A stretch of 64,000 nucleotides of DNA. Origin: Batillaria attramentaria. Taxonomy: Eukaryota; Mollusca; Gastropoda; Batillariidae. The stretch is from positions 397,501 through 461,500 of the forward strand of contig JACVVK020000369.1 of NCBI GenBank assembly GCA_018292915.2. Direction: 5' to 3'. This document shows, piece by piece, positions 34,986-46,164 of this stretch; positions within the stretch are counted from its first letter, which is position 1; each line of letters starts with the position of its first letter. Under the pieces are notes generated by a model that saw only the letters and a list, made by a program, of their open reading frames with translations, was not told the DNA's origin and ran no database searches. A program made the position numbers and the translations under genes.

Positions 34986-36250
34986 TCACGTATGCGTGAC
35001 TTAGGGTAAATCATGTGCTGTTATGATTTCCGTATGACGGGTTGGTATGATTTCCGTATGCATCGTAACTATGTTCTGTGTGGCACACGTGCCTTGTTTT
35101 CTGCACTGGCCACGCATGTATCCCTTGGTGAAGGTTTTACACGGGACATTTGTGTATGATATGCTGACCTGTCCGTTTCCCTTGTTAAAGTCGATACAGG
35201 TAACCCGTTTTACACGTGATGCAGATGTATCCCGTGCGATACTCACCCTATTCGCCCTAACAGTATAAAAACCATTGCTATTCATTTGCTATTCGCATTT
35301 GGCCCGGTAGTACCGACACGTCCGTTCAAGAGTCTGGCACTTCTTCTCGTCCGCTGTCTTTAAGGTCTACCGTCTGTAACCCCTCGCATCTTGCATATGG
35401 AGGTAAATGGTTCATATCTGTTATTTCCCGTATTATGTTTCAGGTCAGCTATTTTCTCTTGTGTAGATATTACCAACGGTCAGGAAGTTAGTATGAAACT
35501 TGACTATTGTGGCCGAAGTGTTATGTCGGCTAAGTATGTTTGGTTATTAGCCGTTTTACCAGTGAGTTTAACACTGACCTGTCTGTATATTCTGCTGACT
35601 TGTCCGATGTGACAGCTGCAGGCTTCTACCTTTTAGGATGTGCAGTTTCCTTTAGCGTTCGTAACATAGGAGCGTTCGCTGGTTTGTGCCATGGGTTAAT
35701 ATTATCCCATAGATAGGCAGTATGTGCTAGTTGAGCCCAAGGACTTACAATAGTGTATTGTTGCACAGGGGTTCTAGCCCGAGTGGCTGTTTCGGGAGCC
35801 AGAAGCTGCCCTGTAGTCCCTTGTCCCGTGGAGGATTTCATGGCCCTGCGACGACTGAAGGGGAGGGAGCCTGACTGCCCGTATGTGGGATTCAGCGTGG
35901 GTGCTGGTCCACTAGAGCATCAGCGGTTGCCGTGATGCTTTTGTAGAGCTGCCGAGCCAGCTCTATTTTCCGCCGCCTGTGGTGTCTGCGGCTTGTGAAC
36001 TGCACATCTGCACATCTGCACGTCTGCGCGCTTGACCATCGTTGGAGGTACCATCCCGTGCACGTTAAAATGCTCTGAGCGCTCTTAGATACAGTTATTT
36101 ATATCATTTGTATTTAGGCATAGTATTTATTGCCTTGATTGATTACCTTGCCTGTTCTTGATTGGTATTGTAGCTGTACTGTGACGTGTTATGCAATGAC
36201 TGTTCGTCTTGTCAATAATATTGTGGTGGTGTGAATCCCCGCACGTCTCA
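34986..36250 (+). mobile_element. possible solo LTR
   Basis: It starts TGTCACGTATGCGTGAC and contains a near-tandem ATGATTTCCGTATG pair, a TATA box (TATAAAA at 35264-35270) and long non-coding text without repeats. Such a compact promoter in otherwise gene-free DNA would fit an LTR. The right end, a target duplication and a partner LTR were not found, so this is tentative. Short ORFs inside (35391-35612, 35753-35935) show no domain. Confidence 0.25.
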
Positions 36251-37248
36251 GTATCAGTTTCTGTTGTGCGACTGCGTGTGAGTGAGAGTAAAGAAAGAGC
36301 GCGCACCTCTTACACCCATACATTACAGCACACACGGTCGTGACACAGACACACACCAAAGCATTGGGCACATGGCTGAAGTATGAACAACTAGCCAAAA
36401 ACTGAAGTGTCACTGGAAGCCACAGTTAGGGACAATCTTTGTGATTTTAATGATCACAGATCATTTTGAGCTGTTTTTGTGGTGTCAGTCATCGCAACAC
36501 CTAGACACCTGCACAGTAATAGCATTGAGCCAACAGAAGTGTACTCAGTGACAAGGTGAACACACTGGGCGGAGAGTGTTTTACCAACAGTCGTACATTT
36601 TCAATGTTTAGTGTGAGAACGTTCTGTGCATTGTGTGTTCTCTGAATAGAACTGCATTGTCTGATACACATGAAACTTGACACAACAAATAAACAAAACA
36701 CACCCAGGCTCACCCAAACAGCAACAATAAATACAAGATTCTCGAAATTCAACTCAGAAAAATTTCGTCTTTAACACAGTCGATAAATTTAGGTTTGCTT
36801 CTTTGCAAGCAACAGTCAACCTAACGGATATTACTTGCTGCTCCGACGGACCAAAGACTATAGATCCGCTACGACTCCAAGTTTCGCGTCTGCCCTACAC
36901 ATGGAGAGAAAACTCTGATCACACCTTGCATCCACGTAAACACAGCATACATTTTTTATTTTTTTTATTTTAGAAGCAATGGCATCTGTGATTGTGACTC
37001 AGCATTATCGACATTTTCATTGTATGATACCTTACTACTACGAATCTCACTGCCTGACTACAAGTGGAATCGGTGATCACTCAGTTTTTCTTTCAAGTTG
37101 TATGTGTCGGTTCAAACAACGATTTGACCTCTAGATTTCAGCATGGCTACAGAAGGTGTACCGCGCGTAAGATCTCGGCTGGCGACGCTACATCTGGCAG
37201 TTTATACCGTAGCAGACTTAGCGTATTACGTCTGTCTACGTAGATCAT
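36251..37248. other. unassigned stretch
   Basis: No gene or repeat could be supported between the possible LTR and the Harbinger-like element. Confidence 0.4.
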
Positions 37249-38490
37249 GGGCCGTGGTCACGACACGTTCGTAACTTTTCCGCCACCGATTTACGCACGC
37301 GAGGGTCCGTAACTTACGATTTGTGATAAAATTGGGTGGTCATGACGTTTGCGCAGAGTTACGGCGGCTCGGAAACCCTTGCGTATTGTACACCACCTAG
37401 GAGGGTGTCGGAAAGGTGCCGTAGCCTTTGCGTAAATCTGAAAAATGGCGGCCCGCTTGATTTACCTGAACTGCAAATGAGAAGAGCACTGCGACGGGAA
37501 AGGGTGTTCCGTGATCGTACTAACCCTTTTGACTTGTACGACGATGTGGACATGCTTCAAAGGTTTAGATTTAGGAGGAGAGACCTGCAGGAATTGTGCG
37601 ATCTTCTGTAGGACGACTTGAGTGTAGAGGGGGCGCGTTCCGTTCACTACGCACCCCGGGCTGCAATGCAAAGGCCGGCTGTACACACATCGTGGGTTGA
37701 TTTGTTTCCTTTTGTGGGTTAACATTTGTTGTGTGTGTTTCGGACTAGTTCAGTGCTGAACGCACTCGGTCAGTCCTCACTGATCAGCCACCACCGTTTT
37801 GATCGTATGCCTGTCAATGCAGGTCTCATCAGTTCATTGTGTTGTGGACCCGAAATGTCAGTGCGGGTTCCGAATTCAGAGTTATGGTCGAGTCAAGTTT
37901 CTCTGCCGTAGCAAGTCAGGTTAAATGCGTGGCATGTATGTGGAGAGTTTTGTTGATGTTGTTGTTATCCTCTCCTCTTTCGTTTTTCGTTGTTCTTTGA
38001 TTGAGGTTCATTCCGTTGGTTTTCTTGCCAGTGAGCCTGCTACATACGGTTTGTACGTGCAGTAAATGCTTCTACTGGTTGTAGTCCGTCCAATGTTGAG
38101 ATAGAGACTGCTAGGAAGCGGTCTATATGCGACCTGCATGCTCTCCTGATCACACTCTCCACAACAATGCCACGCATTTAACCTGACGCTACGCTGAATT
38201 GACTCGATCAAAAATTCTGTAGTGAACGCGTACTGAACACACCCCCTCTACTCTTTCACGCTTCACGCTGGAAGGAGAATTTGTGCAGGCCACGTGATGG
38301 TGTTTTCCGTGGGAATCCCAGGGGTCCCACACCTATCTAAAAATAACCCGTACGTGACACCGTTTCCAGTAAGTGCGCGTCGTGACCGGCCAACTAGCGG
38401 AAGAGATAGTTTTCACGTAGCCACGTACGAACTTACGATCCGCAACCTATTTGCGCAAAGAAATTTGCGTTCGCGTCGTGACCACGGCCC
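37249..38490 (+). mobile_element. PIF/Harbinger-like element, internally decayed
   Basis: GGGCCGTGGTCACGAC at 37249-37264 is exactly mirrored at 38475-38490, giving 16-bp terminal inverted repeats around a 1.24-kb element. A Harbinger transposase N-terminus lies near the left end. The 3-bp target duplication typical of the superfamily is not clear (CAT against CAG). Most of the transposase is missing. Confidence 0.6.
37342..37611 (+). pseudogene. Harbinger (HARBI1-like) transposase, N-terminal fragment
   Basis: A 90-codon frame ends in a stop after RRERVFRDRTNPFDLYDDVD and RFRFRRRDLQELCDLL. This matches the well-known start of PIF/Harbinger nucleases (R..RDR.NPL..YdD.e...RfRF.r..i..L..ll). 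The DDE catalytic part that should follow is absent: the stop at 37609 is followed by a few more plausible codons, then unrelated text. Family role: DDE nuclease that works with a Myb-like partner. This copy is inactive. Confidence 0.7.
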
Positions 38491-39182
38491 CAGGTCGTCT
38501 GCTTCACTTTTGTTTACCGCTGGTACACCACGTGATGTGTCACGTTACCAATACGCAATCAAACATGGCGACGAAAAATCGTCGGCTAGCCTCTCGAATG
38601 GAACAAAAGCCCTTGCTACGATTTATTCACAGTCAGTTTTGCTGCCAGAGTATGCTTGTCGTAAACGCTACGTTATTCTTGACCATTCTAGGCTGTTCTT
38701 TTCTTTTACAAAGGACAACGTTTTGAGTCGCCACAAATTTCCCGTTTCCTACCGGTTCTGTAGAGGCATGGACTCCAAGCCAAGACGTATCATTGGCTTG
38801 GTTCCCGAGTTAGAGTAGGTCCTGCTTCGTTTCCGAAAAGGTTGAAAATATTTTGCTTCTTTCATTTCGCCGAGCAGAAAATGAAAGACAAGGAAAGACA
38901 AAGAACACTAACTCCCGTGGCCCTTATTAGTTCACAAGGCCGGTAACAACGTTTTCCCTTTGACAGGTGTAAGAAACTGCCTCTACAAAAAGTTCTCTCC
39001 AAATATCGTTCGTGACTGCAACCCGAAACACAGTGTTAGGCGGTTTGAAGGTATAAGATCCTTCTTCTCAAACCATAACGTGCTCGCCAGCAGCTTTGCT
39101 CAACTTGACCGACTGCGATACACATTTTGCCCAGTCGAACAGGATCATGTGTTTCTGGACCAGCGGATCCTAGCTCCATCTG
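38491..39182. other. unassigned stretch
   Basis: No gene is supported. The segment 38783-38815 (ATTGGCTTGGTTCCCGAGTT) is shared with 48508-48530. The ORF running from 38294 to 38818 crosses the Harbinger right terminus and is judged a chance ORF. Confidence 0.35.
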
Positions 39183-39472
39183 GGGCGGTCGGTGGTCTAA
39201 TGGTGACGACCCCGTCACCAATGCGAGAAGTCAGGTTCGAGTCCCACTCGGGGCAAAGAACGTTTCCTTATCGTTCGTGACACCGTCCATTCGGGCCGAT
39301 CGTCTGGGGTTCTCTCCGGGTACTCCGGCTCCCCCCCCCCCCCCAATGTGCTTCGGAAAGTTTCAGCCCACAAAATTTGTAAATAAATGCAATTCTAACT
39401 TCCGAAACTTAAATTGCTGAGCTGACCCTTCGCACCACGTGAGTGTAATGTGTTCGTGTCCGGTGTGTAAAG
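39183..39472 (+). mobile_element. tRNA-derived SINE, family C, copy 1
   Basis: The tRNA-like head GGTGGTCTAATGGTGACGAC ... AGGTTCGAGTCCCACTCGGG contains A- and B-box-like motifs. The body follows: CACCGTCCATTCGGGCCGATCG, GGGTTCTCTCCGGGTACTCCGG, then CCGAAACTTAAATTG and CCTTCGCACCACGTGA. The body recurs at 42768-43060 without the head. It ends in a (CAAT)n tract. Confidence 0.75.
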
Positions 39473-39474
39473 AG

Positions 39475-39513
<39 letters not shown>

Positions 39514-39542
39514 TGCACTTTATTCATCCCGAAACGGGAAAT
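39473..39542 (-). mobile_element. LINE 3'-end fragment with (ATTG)n tail
   Basis: Read on the minus strand: AATTTCCCGTTTCGGGATGA ATAAAGTGC followed by (ATTG)n. A GGGATnAATAAAGT end with a short tandem tail is typical of L2/CR1-like LINEs. It has split the family-C SINE, whose later part (GTGATTCACGTGAGCGTGCG) resumes at about 39553. Confidence 0.5.
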
Positions 39543-39730
39543 TAAGAATGCGTGTGATTCACGTGAGCGTGCGTGTTGGGTTCAGTTCGCGGCGGTTTGA
39601 GCCAGTTCAAGATACTGGGTAAAACGCCCACAAAATACACAATTATTATATTATTATCTATGGACTTGGTGGTTTCTAGGTTAACACAGTGCGGACTGAC
39701 CGCTTTGAAGTGTGCACGAAAGTCATTATA

Positions 39731-39856
39731 GGGTCGTGAGTTCGACTCCAGGCTGGGGCCAACCATTTGTGCTGGCTTTTTTCTTGTTGCCGGGTCTTTG
39801 ATATCACCCAAATCTGGTGAGAAAGGACGTTAAACCCTCAAACATCCACCCTCCCA
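39731..39856 (+). mobile_element. tRNA-derived SINE, family A, copy 3 (5'-truncated)
   Basis: GGGTCGTGAGTTCGACTCCAGG (B-box), then GGGGCCAACCATTTGTGCTGG and the family body to GGACGTTAAACCCTCAAACA. More diverged than the other copies. Confidence 0.75.
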
Positions 39857-40018
39857 GAGGTTCAAGCTTAGAGCAGCGCGGTGCAAGGGAAACAACCGAT
39901 CATGCACGGAAGCCACATTGAGGATAGTGGTTGCCTCCCTTGCACCATATCGTGCTGGTATTGTGATGCAAACGAGAGAACGTGTGTCGTTTCTGTGGGA
40001 CGAACACGTAACTGGTGT

Positions 40019-40040
40019 ATGTGTGTGTGTGTGTGTGCGC

Positions 40041-40071
<31 letters not shown>

Positions 40072-40082
40072 TGTGTGTGAGA
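40019..40082. repeat. (TG)n(CG)n(TG)n microsatellite
   Basis: A symmetric TG-CG-TG tract followed by GAGAG; alternating purine-pyrimidine DNA able to adopt Z-form. Poly-A and poly-G/poly-C runs follow at 40168-40191 and 40219-40251. Confidence 0.9.
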
Positions 40083-40570
40083 GAAGGCAGTGATTGCTTG
40101 ATGACTGTTGGCGACCGTCCAGTGACTGCAACCCGTATAGTCAGTTACTTTTTTTTTGAAACAAGAAAAAAAAAAAAAAAAAAGGGGGGGGGGAACCTTA
40201 ATGGATTGTCTCTTCCCCCTCCCCCCCCCCCCCCCCAAAAAAAAAAAAAAAATCTTTTAAACATTGCTCTCTCGTGCGTAGCGACATGTGATGTAAAGGA
40301 AGAAAACGGGCAAGATGAGACTGGCAAAATACTTATACGACAACATTTGATTCCCGACTTGATTGTGATATAACCCTCGTTAGCGTGCCAACAGTAACAA
40401 ATACAGAGACATTGTGCAGCGACATTATGGGTTAAATTGATGTTGAAGACAACGTAGTCAAGTAATACGACTGATATTCCATACGTCGATACGAATTACT
40501 GGACGCAATTGAATTGAGAGCTGAGAGGAAAGAAAGTCATTGAACGGATATTGATGCCAAGCGTCATGAG

Positions 40571-41014
40571 GACATAGACATCTCTTCCGTGGTTTTGGAC
40601 ATAGACATCTCTTCCGCGGTTTTTGACATAGACATCTCTTCCGTGGCTTTGGACACAGACATCTCTCCCGTGGTTTTTGACATAGACATCATTCCCGTGG
40701 TTTTGGACATAGACATCATTCCCGTGGTTTTTGACATAGACATCTCTCCCGTGGCTTTGGACACAGACATCTCTCCCGTGGTTATTGACATAGACATCAT
40801 TCCCGTGGTTTTTGACATAGACATCATTCCCGTGGTTTTTGACATAGACATCATTCCCGTGGTTTTTGACATAGACATCATTCCCGTGGTTTCTGACATA
40901 GACATCATTCCCGTGGTTTTTGACAAAGACATCATTCCCGTGGTTTCTGACATAGACATCATTCCCGTGACTTTGGACATAGACATCTCTTCCGAGACTT
41001 TCTACATAGACATC
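40571..41014. repeat. 27-bp minisatellite, 16 full units
   Basis: Units of exactly 27 bp (GACATAGACATCATTCCCGT plus GGTTTTT) begin at 40571 and every 27 bp to 41003. Since 27 is nine codons, frames on both strands stay open: VFDIDIIPV on +, NHGNDVYVK on -. No signal peptide, splice site or flanking coding sequence supports a gene. Unit variants (TCTCTTCC/TCATTCCC/TCTCTCCC; TTTT/TTGG/TTATT) occur in blocks, the sign of segmental amplification. Confidence 0.93.
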
Positions 41015-41016
41015 TA

Positions 41017-41072
41017 GTAAACGGCAAGGGGGTTGCACTCTGACAGGCAAAGGTGTTGCACTCTACAGGCAA
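41017..41072. repeat. short repeat shared with 15471-15527
   Basis: AAACGGCAAGGGGGTTGCAC then TCTGACAGGCAAAGGTGTTG and CACTCTACAGGCAAG, one substitution away from the 15.5-kb copy. In both places it contains two GTTGCACTCT..CAGGCAAG half-units. Confidence 0.8.
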
Positions 41073-41511
41073 GCAGTCGAACACGGATAACTCGAAATCG
41101 CTCGGGGACTGAAAATTTGTTCGAGATATGCTAATTTCGACTTATCGACGGATAAGCCGAATTCGTAATTCAAATTTACTAGACATTTCGACTAAAGCGT
41201 ATATCACTCGGATTTGTCGAAATCGGTCGAAATTTACGTGATATTTCGGCTTAAAAGAATACCTTTTCTTTCCTATTAAAAACTAGCGGGATGGGCCGTC
41301 CCCACTCGGAGGCAACTCCTCAACACCCTTATGTTCTTACCCGGCCTGGTCCACCCCCATACCAAGTGGTGGCGATCGAACCACTGTTTTCCGAGGCAGC
41401 CGTCCCCAACCCAGAGCGCAGGGAAGAGCCCGACCCCTGGGAAACACACCGACCCCCTATGTACGTCTCCCGGTGACCCCCCCCCCACCACCCCCTCGTG
41501 TGCGTGTGCGC

Positions 41512-41605
<94 letters not shown>

Positions 41606-42414
41606 CTTACCGTTGACCTGTATTCCCAGTGGGGTAACTCGAAACAAAACCAACTTGCCATGCGCCACGGCCATACGAGTCGCCACACGCTAAGGATTAT
41701 GAATTCGGCGAACTAGTTCTTTCTTAACCGACCGTTAATGATATGCATACGTCATCGCCCGAACAAGGCGGAAGTTGAGACAATCGTAAACAACTTTGTT
41801 CATGCGCACAACAGCTCTCCCCGAGCAACCAATCAGAGCGCAGAATCGGCCAAAGGATCGCGAGGGTTCTCACGACACGCTGTGCAGACCTCAAACCTAG
41901 TTCGGCGTACCTTTCGAACCAGAGTTTGCGAAGAAGTGTTCGGTCGGTTAAGAAACAACGTGCGCGAATCTAGTTCGCTGTATTCTTCGAACATAGTTCG
42001 CGAAACAAAAGTTCGCCCGGTTAAGAACGGCCTTTAAACACGTGGAGACGAGAAGCTGGGGTGGAAAAAGGAGGTTAGGAGGTCAGTTGTGTACGTGATA
42101 ATCTTTGTGTCTGGCAGCATGCGAGTTTAAGAATGAGGCCAAGAGGAAACGCGGGGGGTGGGGGATTGCCCTTATTCTGTCATTGTGGCGGGTGGTAATA
42201 TGTACAGGCTTCGAATTCGTCTTAACCGTAGTCAGCAAACCAAAAATTGTTCGACTTAAGCGTGTTTCGACTTAGCTACGTACACGTATTCTTCAAATTT
42301 CGACTTAGCCGAAGTAAAATTAGTCTCATAAAGAAGGGGTTCTGCCGGGGAATTTTGTTGTTGTTGTTCGACTTAGCCGAATTTCGACTTATCCGTGTTC
42401 AAGTTACGCGAGCG
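41071..42414. mobile_element. pogo/Tigger-like MITE sequence (tentative)
   Basis: The left end CAGTCGAACACGGATAACTC GAAATCG begins with the CAGT..AAC style of pogo/Tigger termini. The right end, read in reverse, gives TTGAACACGGATAAGTCGAA ATTCGGC. Several further TTCGACTTAGCCGAA-type copies lie at 42240-42400. No transposase. It includes a (CT)n(TG)n tract at 41512-41602 and a small segment with several GAACTAGTTC/TTCGAAC palindromes at 41710-42040. The last GACTG at the right end is missing, so limits are approximate. Confidence 0.4.
41512..41602. repeat. (CT)n(TG)n microsatellite
   Basis: A (CT)n block followed by about 33 TG repeats. Long ORFs in several frames here are simple-repeat artefacts. 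Confidence 0.95.
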
Positions 42415-42533
42415 GGCGGGGGTGTACTAAAAGTCTTCTAGTTCTAGAGGTAACAAAGAAGAAGGTAAGAAAGAAAGGGATAAAAATACCCAAGTGTAAA
42501 TAATAATATTGATGATGATGATGATGATGATAA

Positions 42534-42658
42534 GGGTGGGTGGGGTGGGTGTTTGGGAGTTTAACGTCCTTTTCCACCACATAGGGTGATATCAAAGACG
42601 GGGCAACGATGAAAAAGCCAGCACAAATATTTGGCCCCAGCGGGGATCGAACTCACGA
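42534..42658 (-). mobile_element. tRNA-derived SINE, family A, copy 4, inserted in a (GAT)n tract
   Basis: Family-A body from GGGTGGGTGTTTGGGAGTTT to GGGGATCGAACTCACGACG. It is 5'-truncated at the B-box. GATGATGATGATGATGATGA-type runs flank it on both sides (42511-42531 and 42659-42690), so the target duplication lies within the microsatellite. Confidence 0.85.
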
Positions 42659-42767
42659 CGATGATGATGATGATGATGATGATGATGATACACATTGTGA
42701 TAAATCACAATGATAAATGATAAATCACAATGATACAGCGCACCTACCCATTGCGCATTCGGGGCGA

Positions 42768-43060
42768 AGATTTTTTTCTTCCTCGTATGTGGCACCGTTC
42801 ATTCGGGCCGACCGTCGATTGGGGGTTCTCTCCGGGTACTCCGGCTTCCTCCCCCTGAGCTTTGGAAATGTTTAGCCCACAAAAAAATGCAATTGTAAAA
42901 TTCCGAAACTTAAATTGTTGAGCTGGCCCTTCGCACCGCGTGACTGTCATGTGTTCATGTCCAGTGTGTGAGAGAATACTTGTGATTCACGTGAGCGTGC
43001 GTGTTGGGTTGAGCTCGCGGCGCTAAAGCGCCTATATTCATGTTATTATTATTATTACTA
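42768..43060 (+). mobile_element. SINE family C, copy 2 (headless)
   Basis: It shares CACCGTTCATTCGGGCCGAC, GGGGGTTCTCTCCGGGTACT CCGG, TTAGCCCACAAAAA, CCGAAACTTAAATTGTTGAG and GTGATTCACGTGAGCGTGCG with the copy at 39183. It shows the uninterrupted order that the 39-kb copy has lost to a LINE fragment. Confidence 0.7.
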
Positions 43061-43105
43061 TTATAACTATTTAATATGTATGGATTTGTATGTCTAGATA
43101 AATTA

Positions 43106-43107
<2 letters not shown>

Positions 43108-43184
<77 letters not shown>

Positions 43185-43252
43185 CCAGAAGAAAATTTTC
43201 TGCCATCGACAGACAATAAAGTTATATTGAATTGAATTGAATTGAATTGAAT
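43108..43252. repeat. (TG)n followed by LINE 3' tail (TGAAT)n
   Basis: About 37 TG repeats at 43108-43182, then ACAGACAATAAAGTTATATTG with a (AATTG)n tail at 43209-43252, typical of a LINE 3' terminus on the + strand. Confidence 0.7.
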
Positions 43253-43371
43253 AACATGCCTTGCCTGCCAGTTACATACAACTTCAGTTTAGCCCACTCT
43301 CAGTGGAGTGTCCACAAAGTTTCTAAAACACTCAGCTTTGAAAAAACAAAACAAATAACAACAACAACCAA

Positions 43372-43440
<69 letters not shown>

Positions 43441-43805
43441 CAAGGGTGTTCAAGGGAGCTTACCTTCTGATTGAAAGCGGTTATACTTGTGGTTTGTGTC
43501 CCTTCTCAGTTCTGGGGAGAGCCGATACCAAGGCACGTCCCACAGTCTCGTTCACTTTGCTTTGTTTCCACAGGGTTGTTTTAGGCTGTCCCTAGAGCTG
43601 CCAGGCGTGTTTGGCGTGAGTTGATTTAACCCGCTCCACTGCCGCGCTGTAAGGGCTTGACGTTATTCGCGTATGACGTCAGAAGCAAGAATATTATGCA
43701 ATTCAGTTTTAACCTCGGATCATTATTTCAATTGCCACTGCTCGCTACACGTTTTTCCGTGAGTTTTGGAATTGTCGGCTGTCTAGAGGTTAAGATTCGA
43801 GAGAT
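43253..43805. other. unassigned stretch with (CAA)n(CA)n
   Basis: A (CAA)n(CA)n microsatellite lies at 43376-43438. No gene recognised. Confidence 0.45.
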
Positions 43806-43999
43806 GGGTGGGCGGGCTGTGTGTCTGGAAGTTTAACGGCCTTTCCCACCACATATGGGTGATATCAGTCAAAAGACGGGACAACGAGAAAAAGGCCAGC
43901 CTGCACAAATATTTGGCCCCAGCCGGCCGGGATTAGAACTCACGACTGACCCGGGCATTGAGAGTCCAACGTTCTACCATTCGGCTATCCCGGCTCCTC
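43806..43999 (-). mobile_element. tRNA-derived SINE, family A, copy 5, full length with target duplication
   Basis: The longest copy. It runs from GGGTGGGCGGGCTG to the complete tRNA-like head, which on the minus strand reads GGAGCCGGGATAGCCGAATG GTAGAACGTTGGACTCTCAATG with an A-box-like TAGCCGAATGGTAG. AAGATTCGAGAGAT (43792-43805) and AAGATTCGACAGAT (44000-44013) are a 14-bp target duplication with one mismatch. Confidence 0.88.
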
Positions 44000-44013
44000 A
44001 AGATTCGACAGAT

Positions 44014-45166
44014 ACCGGCAACACGAGTTGACTATATCAGTTTAATGCCGTAGCGAACAAGCCTCTTACCACTCCTGCCAATCAACTTGAAAAGGGACGA
44101 GCCCCCAAAATTCAGCCAATCGCGCACCGCCGTATAGTGAGCACAACACGTGGCATGGTCTGGCAAACGGCTTTCTTGGTAAGCACATGTAGTTTGGTAT
44201 GACTGAAACTTGGGAAGAAAGCAGTAAGTCCATTGACGTCATTTGAGAGAAAAGACCATTACGCGGTCGAACTGACACCCTTTTCCCACAAAAATGACGT
44301 TATGGACGTACTGTGCTTTGCCGATACTCGTCAGAGTAAAGGCCGGGCGGGGTTTTGACCTCGGGCTTTTCCAGAAATCGTGAGAGAGCTGCCAGTGAAT
44401 TGAGGGTGCACGTGAACACCGCATCCCAACCGCTATTTTGCCGACTATGCATGTCTAATCGAGGGGGGAAGAGGCGTAAGCGTTACGCATTTTATAAGAG
44501 CTTAGGCCATTTTTCAAGATAACGCAAGATCTTAAAGCGAAAACACCTGAGTACGACCCTGTCAAATATATAATTCGCACTGCGCAACTTACTCGCAATT
44601 TGCGTCATTTACTTGTAATGACTGGTTTTCTACAATCCCACACAAGGAGGAATGGACTCATCCCATAAAGTTGTTTCTCCAGTTTATATGCTATTTTGTC
44701 TGTTTTGTTGTTGTTGTCACGTGTTTTTGTTGTTTTTTGGTTGTTTTGTTTTTTAAAATCTGCCAAATCCACCCAAAGAGACAAGTTTCTACAGTCTTTG
44801 CATCTACTGACAGTAAATTGGTAATATAAAAGTGTGCTTGCCAAGAGAGAGAGAGAGAGACGTCGTCATTTCTGTCGGAGGCAGTGACTCGACACACCAT
44901 TGTACAACTCCCGCCAAAAAGAACCCAGTAAGTGCGACACGTGCCTATGTTTCACACATACATGTGTCGTTAACTAACGGTATTGGTTTTCTCATTTTGA
45001 CATAAAAAAAAAAACCACAAACACATCTTCTGTTTCATTATTTCAGTTCTTTGTCATGTTTGGACTCTTCCTCGGACGTCCTCGGATGTCCAACATGCCC
45101 TCGCACCTCACATAAACTCCGACGTCTTTCTCAGCACACCGCACCTCTTTTGTTTCTTCATTGCAG
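44014..45166. other. stretch upstream of the caudal-like exon
   Basis: No feature beyond a (GA)n at 44846-44859 and AT-rich runs. It ends in the acceptor of the homeobox exon. No first exon encoding a caudal hexapeptide (YxWM) was found here. Confidence 0.45.
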
Positions 45167-45312
45167 GCAAGTTTAGGACGAACGACAAGTACCGCGTGGT
45201 ATACTCGGATCACCAACGTCCAGAGCTGGAGAAGGAGTTTCACTTCTCTCGCTACATCACCATCAGACGCAAGAAAGAGGTCGCGCAACAGCTGGGCTTG
45301 TCTGAACGACAG
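45167..45312 (+). CDS. caudal/Cdx-type homeobox exon (homeodomain part 1)
   Basis: A 146-nt exon between TTTGTTTCTTCATTGCAG and CGACAG|GTAAGG. It encodes [20 protein letters not shown] then [20 protein letters not shown] and QLGLSERQ. This is the caudal-family homeodomain start ([28 protein letters not shown]) up to residue 44. The length and the split between homeodomain residues 44 and 45 are those of Cdx/caudal exon 2. Caudal proteins are DNA-binding regulators of posterior patterning in the nucleus. Oddities: Leu14 is Pro, and several other conserved positions differ. The first coding exon is not recognised upstream. Confidence 0.85.
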
Positions 45313-46164
45313 GTAAGGAAGGCTTTTATGTTGTTTTAAACCTGCACCGTTATGCCCCATGATGCTCTACGACGTCAAACTTGGTCTAAGAGTCTTTCGG
45401 GGGCAGCCGTTATGATCTGGAGGAGGCCGTGGGGTTTCGTCATGGCAACCGGGCCGCAGATCTGACGCAACCAGTCAAATCGACCGCAGGAGAAGTGAAG
45501 AAGTTTTAACGTTCACGTGGTTGGGGGCTTATGTAGCCCGTAGACCCTTTGAGCTATACTGGATAGGGTTGCCCATACCAGACAGGCCACCCAGAGGTGA
45601 CTGGGAAAACTCGGCCAAGAAAACACGGAGAGTCGGTGCTTCGTCAGCCTACCAGGCAGTCTGTCTAGGGGGGAGGGATCCCCAAACTCTTTCACTCCCC
45701 TGTGCTCGCAGGGTAGGACTCTATAGTCTTAAGCTAATAAGGGAGAAGCACACGTATACATGATCCAGCCTGCAGAAGACGGAGTGATTGTCAGCCGCGG
45801 CACAGCGTCCACTTACGTATTCGTTATACCAGAATATTGTTCACAGTATATAAATAAACCTCGTCCATGATCAGTATCTGTCCTTACAGCCTGTCCCCAG
45901 ATAAGTCTTTCTGTCAGCCTGTCTGTCTTCCGTTTTGTATGTCTGTCTCTCTCTCTCTCTGTAATGAGCTTGCAGCAACGGGCAGCAAACAAACATTTGT
46001 TGTAAATTTAATGCCGAGAACACAACTCTGTAAAGGATGGAAGAGGGGACGGGGGGGGGGGGGGGTGTAATGTCAGTCGCATGACCGACATAAGAACTTT
46101 TCTTAATTCAACTGTGTATGCCGATGGCTGATACTTACGTGACAAGAGTTTTTGTGCTTTGCAG

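Noticed and set aside
38294..38818. A 174-codon + ORF near the Harbinger element
   Set aside because: It crosses the right terminus of the element into unrelated flanking DNA and has no recognisable domain.
40496..41050. Periodic peptides NHGNDVYVK (-) and DIDIIPVVF (+) as silk-like proteins
   Set aside because: Both strands and more than one frame are open simply because the unit is 27 bp without stops. No start context, signal peptide or flanking exon was found.
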